Source of the DNA: Woeseiaceae bacterium
Lineage (GTDB): Bacteria > Pseudomonadota > Gammaproteobacteria > Steroidobacterales > Woeseiaceae
DNA length: 44,440 nucleotides
Assembly: GCA_021773055.1 (NCBI GenBank)
Contig: JAJFKV010000036.1
Coordinates: 1-44,440 of the forward strand
Direction: 5' to 3'
The position numbers were made by a program, and so were the translations under genes. Positions 1 through 8,393 of this stretch are shown piece after piece. Below the pieces are notes generated by a model, which saw nothing but the letters and a program-made list of their open reading frames with translations, searched no databases and was not told where the DNA came from. How positions within the stretch are numbered: position 1 is the stretch's first letter; each line of letters begins with the position of its first letter.

Positions 1-764
1 ATTTCGCCATTCAACGGACTCAGTGGCAACGCGATACCTGTCTCGGCCTTTGCCTTTCCCATATTTTCGATCACTTCTTGCGATGGCAAAACGAAATGCA
101 CCCATTCCTCGGCCGACCGAGAGGCGCCAAACGACATGCTCTTGGGGTGTGGCTGAACGATATGGCAGCCCCGGCAGGCGTCATTGAGATCCTGCTGCAT
201 GTTGAATTCGACCACCAGCTGGCCCGCCGTACTCGTCTCCGGAACGCTCTTGTGACACAACGGGCAGGTCGGTCTGGGAGGATTTCCGGTCACCCCGGTG
301 TGCGGATTCAGTTTCTCGTAGCCGGACTGCTCGTGGCATTGGAAACAATGATCGCCCGTCTCTCGCGACGTCCGATCACGCAAGAAACCCGGATTGTAGA
401 AACTGAACTGCACATTGGGATTCTCGCATTGAATGGCGAGGTCATGACAGGTGGTGCAGACCAGCTTTTCGTCCTTCAGCGATGCACGAAAATTTTCGCC
501 GACGTCCTCTGTACTAACCGCAATGTCTGACGAGTGCCTGCAAGGGAGCGCTCCACCACGATCACCGTGGCAGGTTTCACACAAGGCCTCGGCATTACCT
601 CCGTGCAGGTTGATATTGCCGGCGTCCGGCATGGCGTCGACATGACACGTCTGGCAGGTGCTTTTGTTCCAGTGTGGATCGTCCTCCGCACTCGCCATTG
701 CCGATATCAGCAATGTCCCGCAAAATAATGCAGCCAGAGCAGGCCTAGTAGTTCTTATTGTCAT
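1..764 (-). CDS. Multiheme c-type cytochrome, at least hexaheme (3' end beyond the window)
   Basis: The reading frame opens at ATG 764-762 and runs off the left edge with no stop. A good Shine-Dalgarno (GGAAAGGATC) precedes the ATG. A Sec signal peptide of about 26 residues ends ASA-ED. Six CXXCH heme motifs are visible (CQTCH, CETCH, CTTCH, CFQCH, CPLCH, CRGCH), so the protein should be a periplasmic or exported multiheme electron carrier. It starts inside the end of the upstream 12-motif cytochrome gene (20-bp overlap), which implies translational coupling in one operon. Its C-terminus and total heme number cannot be seen. Homology to a named cytochrome family was not recognised. Confidence 0.9.
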   Translation of the reverse strand, partial: MTIRTTRPALAALFCGTLLISAMASAEDDPHWNKSTCQTCHVDAMPDAGNINLHGGNAEALCETCHGDRGGALPCRHSSDIAVSTEDVGENFRASLKDEKLVCTTCHDLAIQCENPNVQFSFYNPGFLRDRTSRETGDHCFQCHEQSGYEKLNPHTGVTGNPPRPTCPLCHKSVPETSTAGQLVVEFNMQQDLNDACRGCHIVQPHPKSMSFGASRSAEEWVHFVLPSQEVIENMGKAKAETGIALPLSPLNGE

Positions 765-2430
765 GATCCTTTCCGTGGCAATCGAGGTCACAGGACCCGG
801 TCTGGTTGCCCTCATCGACGAATCGGAGGTCGCCATTTTGATTTGGAAATACTATCGAGGTGTCGAAATTGATCAGGTGCGAATTGTTCGTGCTATTGCC
901 CTGTGTGCTGCTAACACCATGCGGGTCATGGCAAGCATTACACGGCGTGTCCTCCCCACGAATATGCTTGTCATGCTCCTTGAAACTAGCGTCGCCAAGA
1001 ATGCTGTTGCGACTGTGACAGCTGTAGCACAGCGCGTAATTTGATGCGCTCTCCTGAGTGTTATCGACGGTGATGTAGTTGCGAGAGAGTAGCGGTTCAA
1101 ATGTGGAACCGTGCGGCCCTTCGGGGCCAAAGCCGCCGACACTGGCTGCTGAATTTGAGTTATGGCATTCGGTGCAACCGATGATCGCAGTTTCGGTCAA
1201 GGGCGTAATCAGGCTGGGTACGTCTGGATTTCGACCTGCACTGGCGATCGGGTGGAACGACGGGTTGCCCGGTTGAATCTTCAGCCGCATATTCGACTGG
1301 TCGTGTTGTCGTGGCGTTCGTGCGAGCGGCTGGCTCGGGCTGTCCCCGTGGCAGCGAAGGCAGATTTCATAGGTGTTAACGGCTGCACTGACTTCCGAGC
1401 CCGAGATATTCACGCCACGGACGTTGGCCGGCGTATCACCCGGTGCTCGTCCTGCCCGCGTCGCATGTGGGTCGTGACAATCGGCACACTCAACATGACG
1501 TATGTCGATAACTGCGGGTTCAACCGGATCGTGAACGAGTGTCGTGTCACCGACACGATGCGACGAGAACTTGTTGATATCCGACATGATGTCGTCCGTC
1601 GCCACGTTTCCACTGTGGCAATCAGCACAATTGTCTTCTTCAGCAGCATGCAATAAGAGACGCGGCCCGCCCGCCACCGCATGCGGAATGTGGCAATTCT
1701 CACAGCCGTTGTCGCCAACAGTCGAGTAGGAGCTGCTGCTCCAGGGGTCCTGATTCTGCCCGTTCCAGGTCGCGACGGACTGACTGTGCGATGTCAGAGA
1801 CCAACCTGTCTCCTGGTGGCATTCGATACAGACTTGCGAGCCAATATTCGATATGCGCAACAGCTTATCGTATGGGCTATCGTGAGGGTCGTGACAAGTC
1901 GTACATTGCATCTCGCCATTGGGGTCCAGTGGCAATGCCTGACTAAACGTTCCCGGCATCGCCAGTTCACCATTTTGAGACGCCAGGATTGACGAATACT
2001 CGAAAGAAATCGGGTGATCGTCAGAAAGATCTATTCCCTGATTAGCTCTACCCGGCGGCATCGCATTACTTCCACCCGCCATCGAATGCGCTGGTGCCCG
2101 ATTGAGAATTTCGCCAAGCGCGATCGTGCCATCGTGACAGCTCAGGCAGAGCACGGACGTGCCCGTCGGCTGCCCCGGCTGCGCTACAGCCGTAGTGCTG
2201 GAGTACGGAATATATGTCGCCAAAGAATTTCTACGGCTCCACAGGCTACCGCTCGAGCTCGCAGAGTGCGCGATATGGCAAAACTCGCATATTCGGTCTG
2301 CGGATGTTGCTTTCACATTGCCCGAGCCCGAGGTTGAAAGGTTATGCAGGCTATCTTTAACGCCGGCATTCGCCGACGCCACTAGTCCCAGCAAACAAAT
2401 TGTGGCTAATATCCTGAAAACGGGCTTCAC
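745..2430 (-). CDS. Large multiheme c-type cytochrome (11 CXXCH plus one CXXXCH), doubled-CXXCH type
   Basis: A 561-residue exported protein that starts with GTG, overlapping the stop of the upstream NHL gene by 4 bp. The signal peptide (about residues 1-22) ends ANA-GV. CXXCH motifs start at residues 48, 95, 176, 201, 243, 268, 315, 357, 419, 468 and 497. A final CDLDCH at 547-552 has three residues between the cysteines. Many motifs continue as CHDPH or CHxxH, the pattern of doubled-CXXCH cytochromes. Residues 40-205 closely match the separate tetraheme cytochrome at 6709-7338 in heme spacing and flanking sequence, so this protein looks like that module plus about eight more hemes. Inferred role: periplasmic or extracellular electron transfer with the neighbouring barrel and NHL proteins. 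Confidence 0.93.
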   Translation of the reverse strand: MKPVFRILATICLLGLVASANAGVKDSLHNLSTSGSGNVKATSADRICEFCHIAHSASSSGSLWSRRNSLATYIPYSSTTAVAQPGQPTGTSVLCLSCHDGTIALGEILNRAPAHSMAGGSNAMPPGRANQGIDLSDDHPISFEYSSILASQNGELAMPGTFSQALPLDPNGEMQCTTCHDPHDSPYDKLLRISNIGSQVCIECHQETGWSLTSHSQSVATWNGQNQDPWSSSSYSTVGDNGCENCHIPHAVAGGPRLLLHAAEEDNCADCHSGNVATDDIMSDINKFSSHRVGDTTLVHDPVEPAVIDIRHVECADCHDPHATRAGRAPGDTPANVRGVNISGSEVSAAVNTYEICLRCHGDSPSQPLARTPRQHDQSNMRLKIQPGNPSFHPIASAGRNPDVPSLITPLTETAIIGCTECHNSNSAASVGGFGPEGPHGSTFEPLLSRNYITVDNTQESASNYALCYSCHSRNSILGDASFKEHDKHIRGEDTPCNACHDPHGVSSTQGNSTNNSHLINFDTSIVFPNQNGDLRFVDEGNQTGSCDLDCHGKDHDNKNY

Positions 2431-3467
2431 TGTTCTGACCCCACATATCGAAAAACCTGAATGCGCTTGTTGTATGAATCGGCTACAAAAATCGTGTTGT
2501 CTCTGCTTATGAAAATTCCGTTCGGCAGCCAGAACTGCCCTTCAGCCTGCCCCTGTCCTCCTATGGAAAGCAATAGCTCGCCTTCAGGACTGAATATCTG
2601 CATTGAATGCATTAACGAGTCAACAACATAGATGTGCCCGTAGCTGTCGGTAGCCACACCTTTGGGTCTCGAAAAATCTCCGGGCTTGTCCCCATTCTTG
2701 CCAAAGGCATACAAGAAACCGCCGTCCGCAGCAAACCGTTGTATGCGGAAATTGAGAGAATCCGTGACCAATAACTCTTTGTTCTTAACATCCACCCACA
2801 AGTACGTCGGAAAATTGAATTGACCGGGCCCGCTGCCACGCTCACCGAAGCTTCTTTGGAAGTTGCCGCTGCGGTCGAATACGACGATCGACTGGCTACC
2901 GGTATCAGTCACGTACAGTTGCACTGATTCAGAATTCCAAACGAGACCTGTCGGCTGAACCAACTCATCGCCCTCGTAAAACAGTTCGAGCCATTTTCCG
3001 CCCGGCGCCAATTGAAAGAGTTGTCCTTGCTGGGAATCGGACACGAACAACCAGCCATCATCGCTTATAACCAAACCCACGGGAAATACGGGCAACTCGT
3101 TCTTGCCAAGCCGCAGGCACTCGTATCGCGCCTTGGCAAGATCGTAACGATGGACACATTGTGCATCGGGGTCAGCAACATATATGACATTGTTATCACT
3201 CGATGCCGCAACTGCCATCGGCCGGATCATCGCATCATCGACAGATCCAGCGGCGAAACTCAGCAGTCTGTCCCACACACTTTTTCTAATTCCCAGGTCA
3301 GGTGACCTGTGAAATTCACCGACGAAAGTAATTCGTTTTTCATCCGGAGGATCCGGCCATACTCGGTTTTCGCTATCAAACGGGCTAAGCGGCGTACTCG
3401 CGGCGCAAGCGGTGATCGTGATCTGAATCGTGCAAATCAAAATCAATTTTCGAAATCGCCAAAACAT
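2427..3467 (-). CDS. NHL-repeat beta-propeller lipoprotein
   Basis: 346 residues. The N-terminus is a lipoprotein signal: basic MFWRFRK, a hydrophobic stretch, then the lipobox ITAC (Cys about 21). About six NHL blades follow from residue 80 to the end. They are seen as repeated patterns of 'P.G+..D..G.+YV.D', then 'N.RI..F' and 'G..G.GPG.F..P'. NHL propellers are protein-interaction platforms with no catalytic motif visible here. The gene lies between the outer-membrane barrel (2-bp gap) and the 12-motif cytochrome (4-bp overlap). A surface or periplasmic scaffold for the cytochromes is the natural inference. NHL genes beside multiheme cytochromes are known from Geobacter-type electron-transfer loci. 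Confidence 0.88.
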   Translation of the reverse strand: MFWRFRKLILICTIQITITACAASTPLSPFDSENRVWPDPPDEKRITFVGEFHRSPDLGIRKSVWDRLLSFAAGSVDDAMIRPMAVAASSDNNVIYVADPDAQCVHRYDLAKARYECLRLGKNELPVFPVGLVISDDGWLFVSDSQQGQLFQLAPGGKWLELFYEGDELVQPTGLVWNSESVQLYVTDTGSQSIVVFDRSGNFQRSFGERGSGPGQFNFPTYLWVDVKNKELLVTDSLNFRIQRFAADGGFLYAFGKNGDKPGDFSRPKGVATDSYGHIYVVDSLMHSMQIFSPEGELLLSIGGQGQAEGQFWLPNGIFISRDNTIFVADSYNKRIQVFRYVGSEQ

Positions 3468-3469
3468 GA

Positions 3470-5497
3470 TTAGAATGCTCTAGTTAGTTGCGCTGATACT
3501 TGCGCATTATCATTTTCTGAATTGCCGAGTTTATCCTCAGAAACAAGTGCATTCAGTGCAAACCGGACCTGCCGGTAAGCCCATTGAAATCTAAGCCTGT
3601 GCCGCAGTTGGTCACGCTGCAAAGAACCACCATCGTCGCTCAGGTAGGCTACATCATAGGTAAACAACGCCCTCTGAAATAAGCGGCCGCTCAGACCAAG
3701 CCGGTAACTAATCTGGTTTGTGTCTTCATTTGAGTTTTCAAAGTCGACGACTGACAGGCTACTTGCGACGGTGAGTTTCCACCTGCCACGCACATTCGTC
3801 GTTAAGCTGACATCCAGCGTATCGCTAACGAATGGTGAGATTTCTTCCTTCTGGTCCCGATGCCTGTACTGACCACTCAAGTTCCAATTATTGACGAACT
3901 GGTTACTCGCGCTAACACCAAGCTCAAGGCTGTCACGATCATTTATGGGGTTTGTAAACTCACCGCTGCGTAGATTGGTGTCCTGACTGTTGAAACGCAC
4001 GTAGGCGTTCATAAATTTCAATATTCCAAGGTTTACGGAGAAACTCGTTCCCAATGAATCAAACGCCGCGGTACCCGATGTTTCAAAACTGTAGTCAACG
4101 ACAATGGTTTCCCCGTCGCTTATGTTGCCACCGATCAGTCTTTGAATGGAGGTAACGCTACCTATCTCCAGTAGTCTGTAGTCAATGCCCTCTGCAAATA
4201 TCTGAGTGCGAGCCACATTGCTTACAGCCACGGTCCCGGTCACGACAAACTCATTTGCCAGATCCACGATTGTCGTGCCTGTGAGAATGTGTGACTCGTC
4301 AAATACCTGGACAGCCGTCGAACTGGACTCCTGGTCCGTACGTGCACCGTTAAATGAACCGGAAAAACCCAAGGTGCCAAAACCAACATCGCGCGTATAG
4401 TTGACCGTGCCCCTGAGTATCGACATATCGCGATCGAATCCCGTTTGCTCTGAGGACACGTGCTGGATAGCGGAATCGAAACTCAAATTCTTATTCGCCT
4501 GCCGCACAAGGCCGAGTTCGACATCCTGCACCTCAGACTCAGAAAACGAATGCTGCGTATCGAGCAAGCGGTAACGAAGGTAGGATCGCATCCTGTCCGA
4601 CATCTTCCACCGTAAGTCAGCCCGGTAATTTCGATCATCCAATGTAGTGCTTGTCGCAGCTTGGGTATCCTGTTGCAGACGTCTTGCAACCTGACTAAGC
4701 TCGAACCGCTTATCGCTGCCCAACCAGTTCCTGGAACGAATCTCGACAATCTCCTGCGAAATCTCGGACCGGAATATGGGCAGACCTGGGCTCCCACTGG
4801 CTGACACCGTATCCAGCCGATCGTATTTGAGCTCCAGGCGATCAGAATCCCTGTAGCTGGTTTCGATCAGGAATGAACCAGAATCCCGGTCGTCGTCGAC
4901 TACCGAGCCCAAAGAGGATCCCTGAGTGACCCTGCTGCCGGCTTCAAACCGTACGCTCGTTGATCCTCCCAACAAGTCCGATATACGGCCGTCAATACCG
5001 TACGCGTCGCTCTCGGTCAGGAAGCGGCCTGCAAGACTTGTTGTAATAGAGGGATGACTACGCTCGTAGTAGAGTGAAACCGGATATGTCTTGAGTTCCA
5101 GGAAGTTGAATCGCGCCAGAAAATTAAACAGCGTGTCGTTGTCACTGGTCTCGCCCGGTGTGGAATCGAACTGCTGCTGTACGAATACGGGCCCGCCACC
5201 TAGGTCCATATTCAGAAATCCGGGATGGTAGACGAAGCTTTGGGTTAGTAGAAAAAACTCCTCTTCCCAGGTCGAGCGAGTTTCGAAGCTATTGGAAGTC
5301 CCTGATCCACGCTCTCGGTCATCAAACAGGTAAGTCGTTCGAAGTCGGCCGCTGACATCAAGCACCCCAAAAGGTTTGATGTCGAGTACATTGCGATATT
5401 CGCCGAAAGATGATGATGGCAATACGGTAATAATCACGGCCAGCGCTACCGACAAGTAGTGCTTTCCCGCACGCTGTCTGTCGACCCTGCTTACCAT
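3470..5497 (-). CDS. Outer-membrane beta-barrel protein, probable porin of an electron conduit
   Basis: 675 residues with a long basic N-terminus and a signal peptide ending near SSSFG-EY (residue about 33). The remainder is rich in alternating hydrophobic/polar strands with Tyr, Phe, Arg and Asp, separated by short polar turns. It ends QLTRAF; a C-terminal Phe is the classical signature for outer-membrane assembly. There are no heme motifs, no CXXC pair of the MtrB type and no TonB box or plug. Cotranscribed NHL genes lie on both sides and multiheme cytochromes follow. By analogy with porin-cytochrome complexes it may hold a cytochrome across the outer membrane. The family could not be named from sequence; a generic porin is the alternative. 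Confidence 0.85.
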   Translation of the reverse strand: MVSRVDRQRAGKHYLSVALAVIITVLPSSSFGEYRNVLDIKPFGVLDVSGRLRTTYLFDDRERGSGTSNSFETRSTWEEEFFLLTQSFVYHPGFLNMDLGGGPVFVQQQFDSTPGETSDNDTLFNFLARFNFLELKTYPVSLYYERSHPSITTSLAGRFLTESDAYGIDGRISDLLGGSTSVRFEAGSRVTQGSSLGSVVDDDRDSGSFLIETSYRDSDRLELKYDRLDTVSASGSPGLPIFRSEISQEIVEIRSRNWLGSDKRFELSQVARRLQQDTQAATSTTLDDRNYRADLRWKMSDRMRSYLRYRLLDTQHSFSESEVQDVELGLVRQANKNLSFDSAIQHVSSEQTGFDRDMSILRGTVNYTRDVGFGTLGFSGSFNGARTDQESSSTAVQVFDESHILTGTTIVDLANEFVVTGTVAVSNVARTQIFAEGIDYRLLEIGSVTSIQRLIGGNISDGETIVVDYSFETSGTAAFDSLGTSFSVNLGILKFMNAYVRFNSQDTNLRSGEFTNPINDRDSLELGVSASNQFVNNWNLSGQYRHRDQKEEISPFVSDTLDVSLTTNVRGRWKLTVASSLSVVDFENSNEDTNQISYRLGLSGRLFQRALFTYDVAYLSDDGGSLQRDQLRHRLRFQWAYRQVRFALNALVSEDKLGNSENDNAQVSAQLTRAF

Positions 5498-5526
5498 ATG
5501 AAGAAATCTCCCGGCGCTTGGCCGTA

Positions 5527-6630
5527 CTATTCGCGGAGCGAACCGAATCCAAAAACAGTCACCTTATTCTGACCGAACTGGCTTGCAACAAGGACCAGAT
5601 ACTCGATATCAAAACTCGGTGCCGCGTATTTTCGAAAGTGCTCGACGCTGTCGTAATCGATTTTTACAACTGTGGGCATATTGATGCTATCGCGCTCATT
5701 GCCCGGCTTGCCAAAAAACATCAACGCGCCACCGTCGGAATGAAGTATCTGCACGTTTTCGAACGCAGCATCGACAACATAAATATGGTTTTCCCGATCA
5801 AGCGCTATTCCCTTGGGTCTGGAAAACGTACCCGGCCCTGCGCCGGCACCACCAAATGTTCTGATGAATTCGCCTTCCCCGGAAAATTCCTGGATCCGAA
5901 AATTTGTGGTATCCGCCACGTACACAGTGCCATCCGGCGACGAAGAGATATTGGTTGGGTGAAACAACTGTCCGGGTTCGGAACCTGGTTCCCCAAAGGT
6001 CAACAGTGTTTCCCCTGTACCTTTGTCAAGAACATGAATCTTGTGGTGCATAATGTCGGTAATAAATAACCGGTCGTCCATAATCAGGACGTCAACTGGC
6101 TTGAATTGCTCCTTCTCGCCAAAGGCCCTTAAGAAACGATCGTTGGCATCGTAAACGAGTACCTGATTCCTCTCGGTGTCGGTAACGAATCGCGTACCGT
6201 CACTGTCGATAGAAATATTGATGGGCTTTTGCAGCGACCCCCTACCGCTAGGCCTGACCATTCGGGAGCGGCCATTCGCCACATCAAATACTCCCCAACC
6301 ATTGCCACGCGCGTCGATAACAAAAATCGCACCATTGTGCACGGCAACCCCGTAGGGCTTGCTGACCAGGGCTCCTTCGTGCTCCTTCCCGCCAAATACA
6401 AAGTCCCGAAAGCCCTTGTTTTTGGATGAAACGTCAAGAACCGACGAGAAGCTCGCCAGAAACTGCAATTTTGCTTCGTTTGGCGGCTGTGGATAGAACA
6501 ACGGCTCTTCGGTGACTCCTTTTTCGTCGGCCAGCAACGGGGCACACGCCAGGATCAACAGTCCGAATACCGCCAAAGTACGCGTGGCTGATCTGTTATT
6601 AGCATTTTTCGTATTCACTAGTGCCACCAT
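5527..6630 (-). CDS. NHL-repeat beta-propeller protein, probable lipoprotein
   Basis: The open frame extends to 6696, but that start would lie inside the terminator stem of the upstream cytochrome gene. ATG 6630-6628 is therefore preferred, giving 367 residues. The N-terminus then has Lys and Arg before a hydrophobic stretch ending LILAC (a possible lipobox), with ADEK shortly after. The mature part holds about six NHL blades (examples: KPYGVAV..GAIFVIDARG, HPTNISSSPDGTVYVADT, RPKGIALDRENHIYVVDA). It is the first gene of the set NHL-barrel-NHL-cytochrome-cytochrome, with a 29-bp gap before the barrel gene. No strong RBS is visible at the chosen start. Inferred role: scaffold or interaction partner of the cytochrome complex. 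Confidence 0.85.
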   Translation of the reverse strand: MVALVNTKNANNRSATRTLAVFGLLILACAPLLADEKGVTEEPLFYPQPPNEAKLQFLASFSSVLDVSSKNKGFRDFVFGGKEHEGALVSKPYGVAVHNGAIFVIDARGNGWGVFDVANGRSRMVRPSGRGSLQKPINISIDSDGTRFVTDTERNQVLVYDANDRFLRAFGEKEQFKPVDVLIMDDRLFITDIMHHKIHVLDKGTGETLLTFGEPGSEPGQLFHPTNISSSPDGTVYVADTTNFRIQEFSGEGEFIRTFGGAGAGPGTFSRPKGIALDRENHIYVVDAAFENVQILHSDGGALMFFGKPGNERDSINMPTVVKIDYDSVEHFRKYAAPSFDIEYLVLVASQFGQNKVTVFGFGSLRE

Positions 6631-6647
6631 CGACGAAATTCGACTGC

Positions 6648-6692
6648 TCCAAAAACAAAAACGCTGCCACCGGCCGCTGTCCGGTGGCAGCG
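6648..6692 (-). terminator. Rho-independent terminator after the tetraheme cytochrome gene
   Basis: A perfect 12-bp GC-rich stem (arms 6662-6673 and 6681-6692, 7-nt loop) is followed on the minus strand by a T-rich run (TTTTTGTTTTTGG). It lies 16 bp after the tetraheme stop codon and isolates that gene from the downstream NHL-barrel operon. Confidence 0.93.
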
Positions 6693-6708
6693 TCAACGTA
6701 GTATTATG

Positions 6709-7338
6709 TTACTTGTTATGACATGTCGCGCAAAGTGCGCTGCCGGTGTTGTTCACTCTCAGCAACTTGTTGTTGCCGTCCTTGTCGTGAACGTCGTGGC
6801 AGGATCCGCATTCGAGCGAATTCGAAAACAGAAGGTCTGCAGAAATAGTGCTGCCCAGTCCCGAATTGGTTGTCGTCGGATTATGAAGTCCGCCGTCCGT
6901 AGTTGCCAATGTGGCATCGTAGGTAAGCGAAATTGGATGGTCATTGGACAGGTCGGTACCGACGAGGGCTCCGCCGGATATGACATCCGTTCCATTTGTC
7001 GTGCCGCCGAAATTATCTACGGCTACTGTACCGTCGTGGCATGACAGGCAGAGTTTTGACACACCGCTCGGTTGGCCCACTGTAGAATCAAGGGTTCCGG
7101 GACCCGCATAGACTGTAAAAGTAGCCGCGGTTACCTCATGATTCCAAAGTGGTGCATCGGCTACGGTTCCGTCCGCGTTATGCGCCGTATGACAAACGAT
7201 GCAAATTTCGCCGCTTGTATTCCACGTATCACCCGAGAAATCGTGCTTACTATTGGCAATACCTTGCGCAGAGGCAACACCACCAAAGACCAGGCCAGCG
7301 ACAGCTAGCGTCATCAGACCCACTAATTTCTTAAACAT
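6709..7338 (-). CDS. Tetraheme c-type cytochrome, doubled-CXXCH type (OmcE-like in size)
   Basis: Start ATG 7338-7336 is chosen over an upstream ATG at 7365 because a strong Shine-Dalgarno (AAGGAG, 7346-7351) sits just before it. The protein has 209 residues, a signal peptide ending VASA-QG, and four CXXCH motifs at residues 46, 97, 177 and 203. A distal His is present in NDHPIS. It is flanked by its own upstream region and a strong terminator, so it is a single-gene unit that may be highly expressed. Its length and tetraheme make-up resemble OmcE-class cytochromes, which polymerise into filaments in Geobacter; that link is inference only. Its heme spacing matches residues 48-205 of the 12-motif cytochrome. 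Confidence 0.93.
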   Translation of the reverse strand: MFKKLVGLMTLAVAGLVFGGVASAQGIANSKHDFSGDTWNTSGEICIVCHTAHNADGTVADAPLWNHEVTAATFTVYAGPGTLDSTVGQPSGVSKLCLSCHDGTVAVDNFGGTTNGTDVISGGALVGTDLSNDHPISLTYDATLATTDGGLHNPTTTNSGLGSTISADLLFSNSLECGSCHDVHDKDGNNKLLRVNNTGSALCATCHNK

Positions 7339-7600
7339 TTTCCAGCTCCTTAAAAAAACTTGCATGAGCGCTTTCTAAATAACTTGTGGCTTGAGTTCCC
7401 TGACCCGCGAACCGTCCGCCCCCATGAATTACTGCTTTATTCTGCTAGTACCTTTTCCTACACTTGAATTGTTCGCGAAAATGCCGACTGTCAACATAGT
7501 GACGTTTACCTACTCAGTGTGAAAAACACCTACATAAAAGTATGTAGATGATACTTAACATAGTGCTGCCAATGGTGGCCTTGCCCCGAGGGAAACTACT
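7339..7600. promoter_or_regulatory. Divergent promoter region between the tetraheme cytochrome and the OB-fold lipoprotein
   Basis: 262 bp without a gene. The hexamer ACCTAC occurs at 7508-7513 and 7528-7533, exactly 20 bp apart (about two helical turns). A perfect 7-bp inverted repeat (CTACATA-AAAG-TATGTAG) lies at 7530-7547. A TTGACA (minus strand, 7494-7489) could be a -35 box for the cytochrome, but no convincing -10 box follows at 16-18 bp. The dyad and direct repeats are candidate operators; no regulator is encoded nearby. Confidence 0.4.
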
Positions 7601-8374
7601 TTGAAATCAAGAAAATTAACGCCAGCAATCGCAGGATTGCTCACGGCCCTGCTATTGACTCAGGCTGGATGCGTGGATTCCGGGCAAGAGCCAGCCGCTG
7701 CTAATCCGGTTTTGGACGCACCTGTACCTGCCGGTATGTATCGCGGCGCGGTATTGGAAACCATGAACGCGAGTGGCTACACCTACGTGTTTATCGGCAC
7801 GGACCAGGAAAAACGCTGGGTGGCCGTACCTCAGGTCGCCATTAATGTCGGCGACATCGTACAGGTCCATCCAGGCGCACCTATGGCTGACTTCGAGAGC
7901 AAGAGCCTGAATCGACGCTTCGAAATGATTTATTTTCTGGGGGGGCTGGAAAATCTCTCGGCACCGTCGGCATTAGCAGATGGGTATTCCAGCGATGCAC
8001 TTCCTTTAGGACACCCAAGCACCGATGCTGATGTCACGGCAGCGTCTGCTGACATCACAGTCGTCGAGTTGAAAGAAGGCCAGAATGTCGCCTACGTTTA
8101 CGCCAATCGGGATGCGCTCGCCGGACAACATATCAGCTTGCGCGGTAAGGTTGTCAAATACAACAGCAGTATTCTCGGCTGGAATTTCATCCATATCCAG
8201 GATGGCTCAGGTGATGTGGCAGATGGCAGCAATGACCTGACTGTCACCAGCAAGTCTGAGGCAGCCGTAGGAGATACTATTGTGCTGACAGGTACAATTA
8301 TCCTGAACAAGGACTTTGGTGCCGGCTACAGCTTCCCGGTGTTGATGGAAGACGCCAGCATAGCGGCGGAGTAG
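7601..8374 (+). CDS. Exported OB-fold lipoprotein (NrfJ-related-like)
   Basis: 257 residues, starting with TTG at 7601 after the RBS GAGGGA (7588-7593). The signal peptide ends in a lipobox QAGC (Cys 24), so the protein should be membrane-anchored. The C-terminal about 90 residues carry an OB-fold pattern: LRGKVVKYNSSILGWNFIHI, then QDGSGD, a 'DLTVTS' strand, 'VGDTIVLTGTI' and 'KDFGAGYSFPVL'. This resembles small exported proteins annotated as NrfJ-related or OB-fold nucleic-acid-binding, often found near respiratory cytochromes; exact function is unknown. It is the only plus-strand gene in the cytochrome region. It is divergent from the tetraheme gene and convergent with the pentaheme gene (19-bp gap). 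Confidence 0.8.
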   Translation: MKSRKLTPAIAGLLTALLLTQAGCVDSGQEPAAANPVLDAPVPAGMYRGAVLETMNASGYTYVFIGTDQEKRWVAVPQVAINVGDIVQVHPGAPMADFESKSLNRRFEMIYFLGGLENLSAPSALADGYSSDALPLGHPSTDADVTAASADITVVELKEGQNVAYVYANRDALAGQHISLRGKVVKYNSSILGWNFIHIQDGSGDVADGSNDLTVTSKSEAAVGDTIVLTGTIILNKDFGAGYSFPVLMEDASIAAE

Positions 8375-8393
8375 GCGTTGGCGAGCGAACAGC

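Noticed and set aside
78..530. Plus-strand ORF opposite the hexaheme cytochrome
   Set aside because: The minus strand has a signal peptide, an RBS and six heme motifs. The plus frame has no family-like sequence.
7466..7494. Sigma-70 promoter for the tetraheme gene at TTGACA
   Set aside because: The -35 match is perfect on the minus strand, but no acceptable -10 box lies 16-18 bp downstream.
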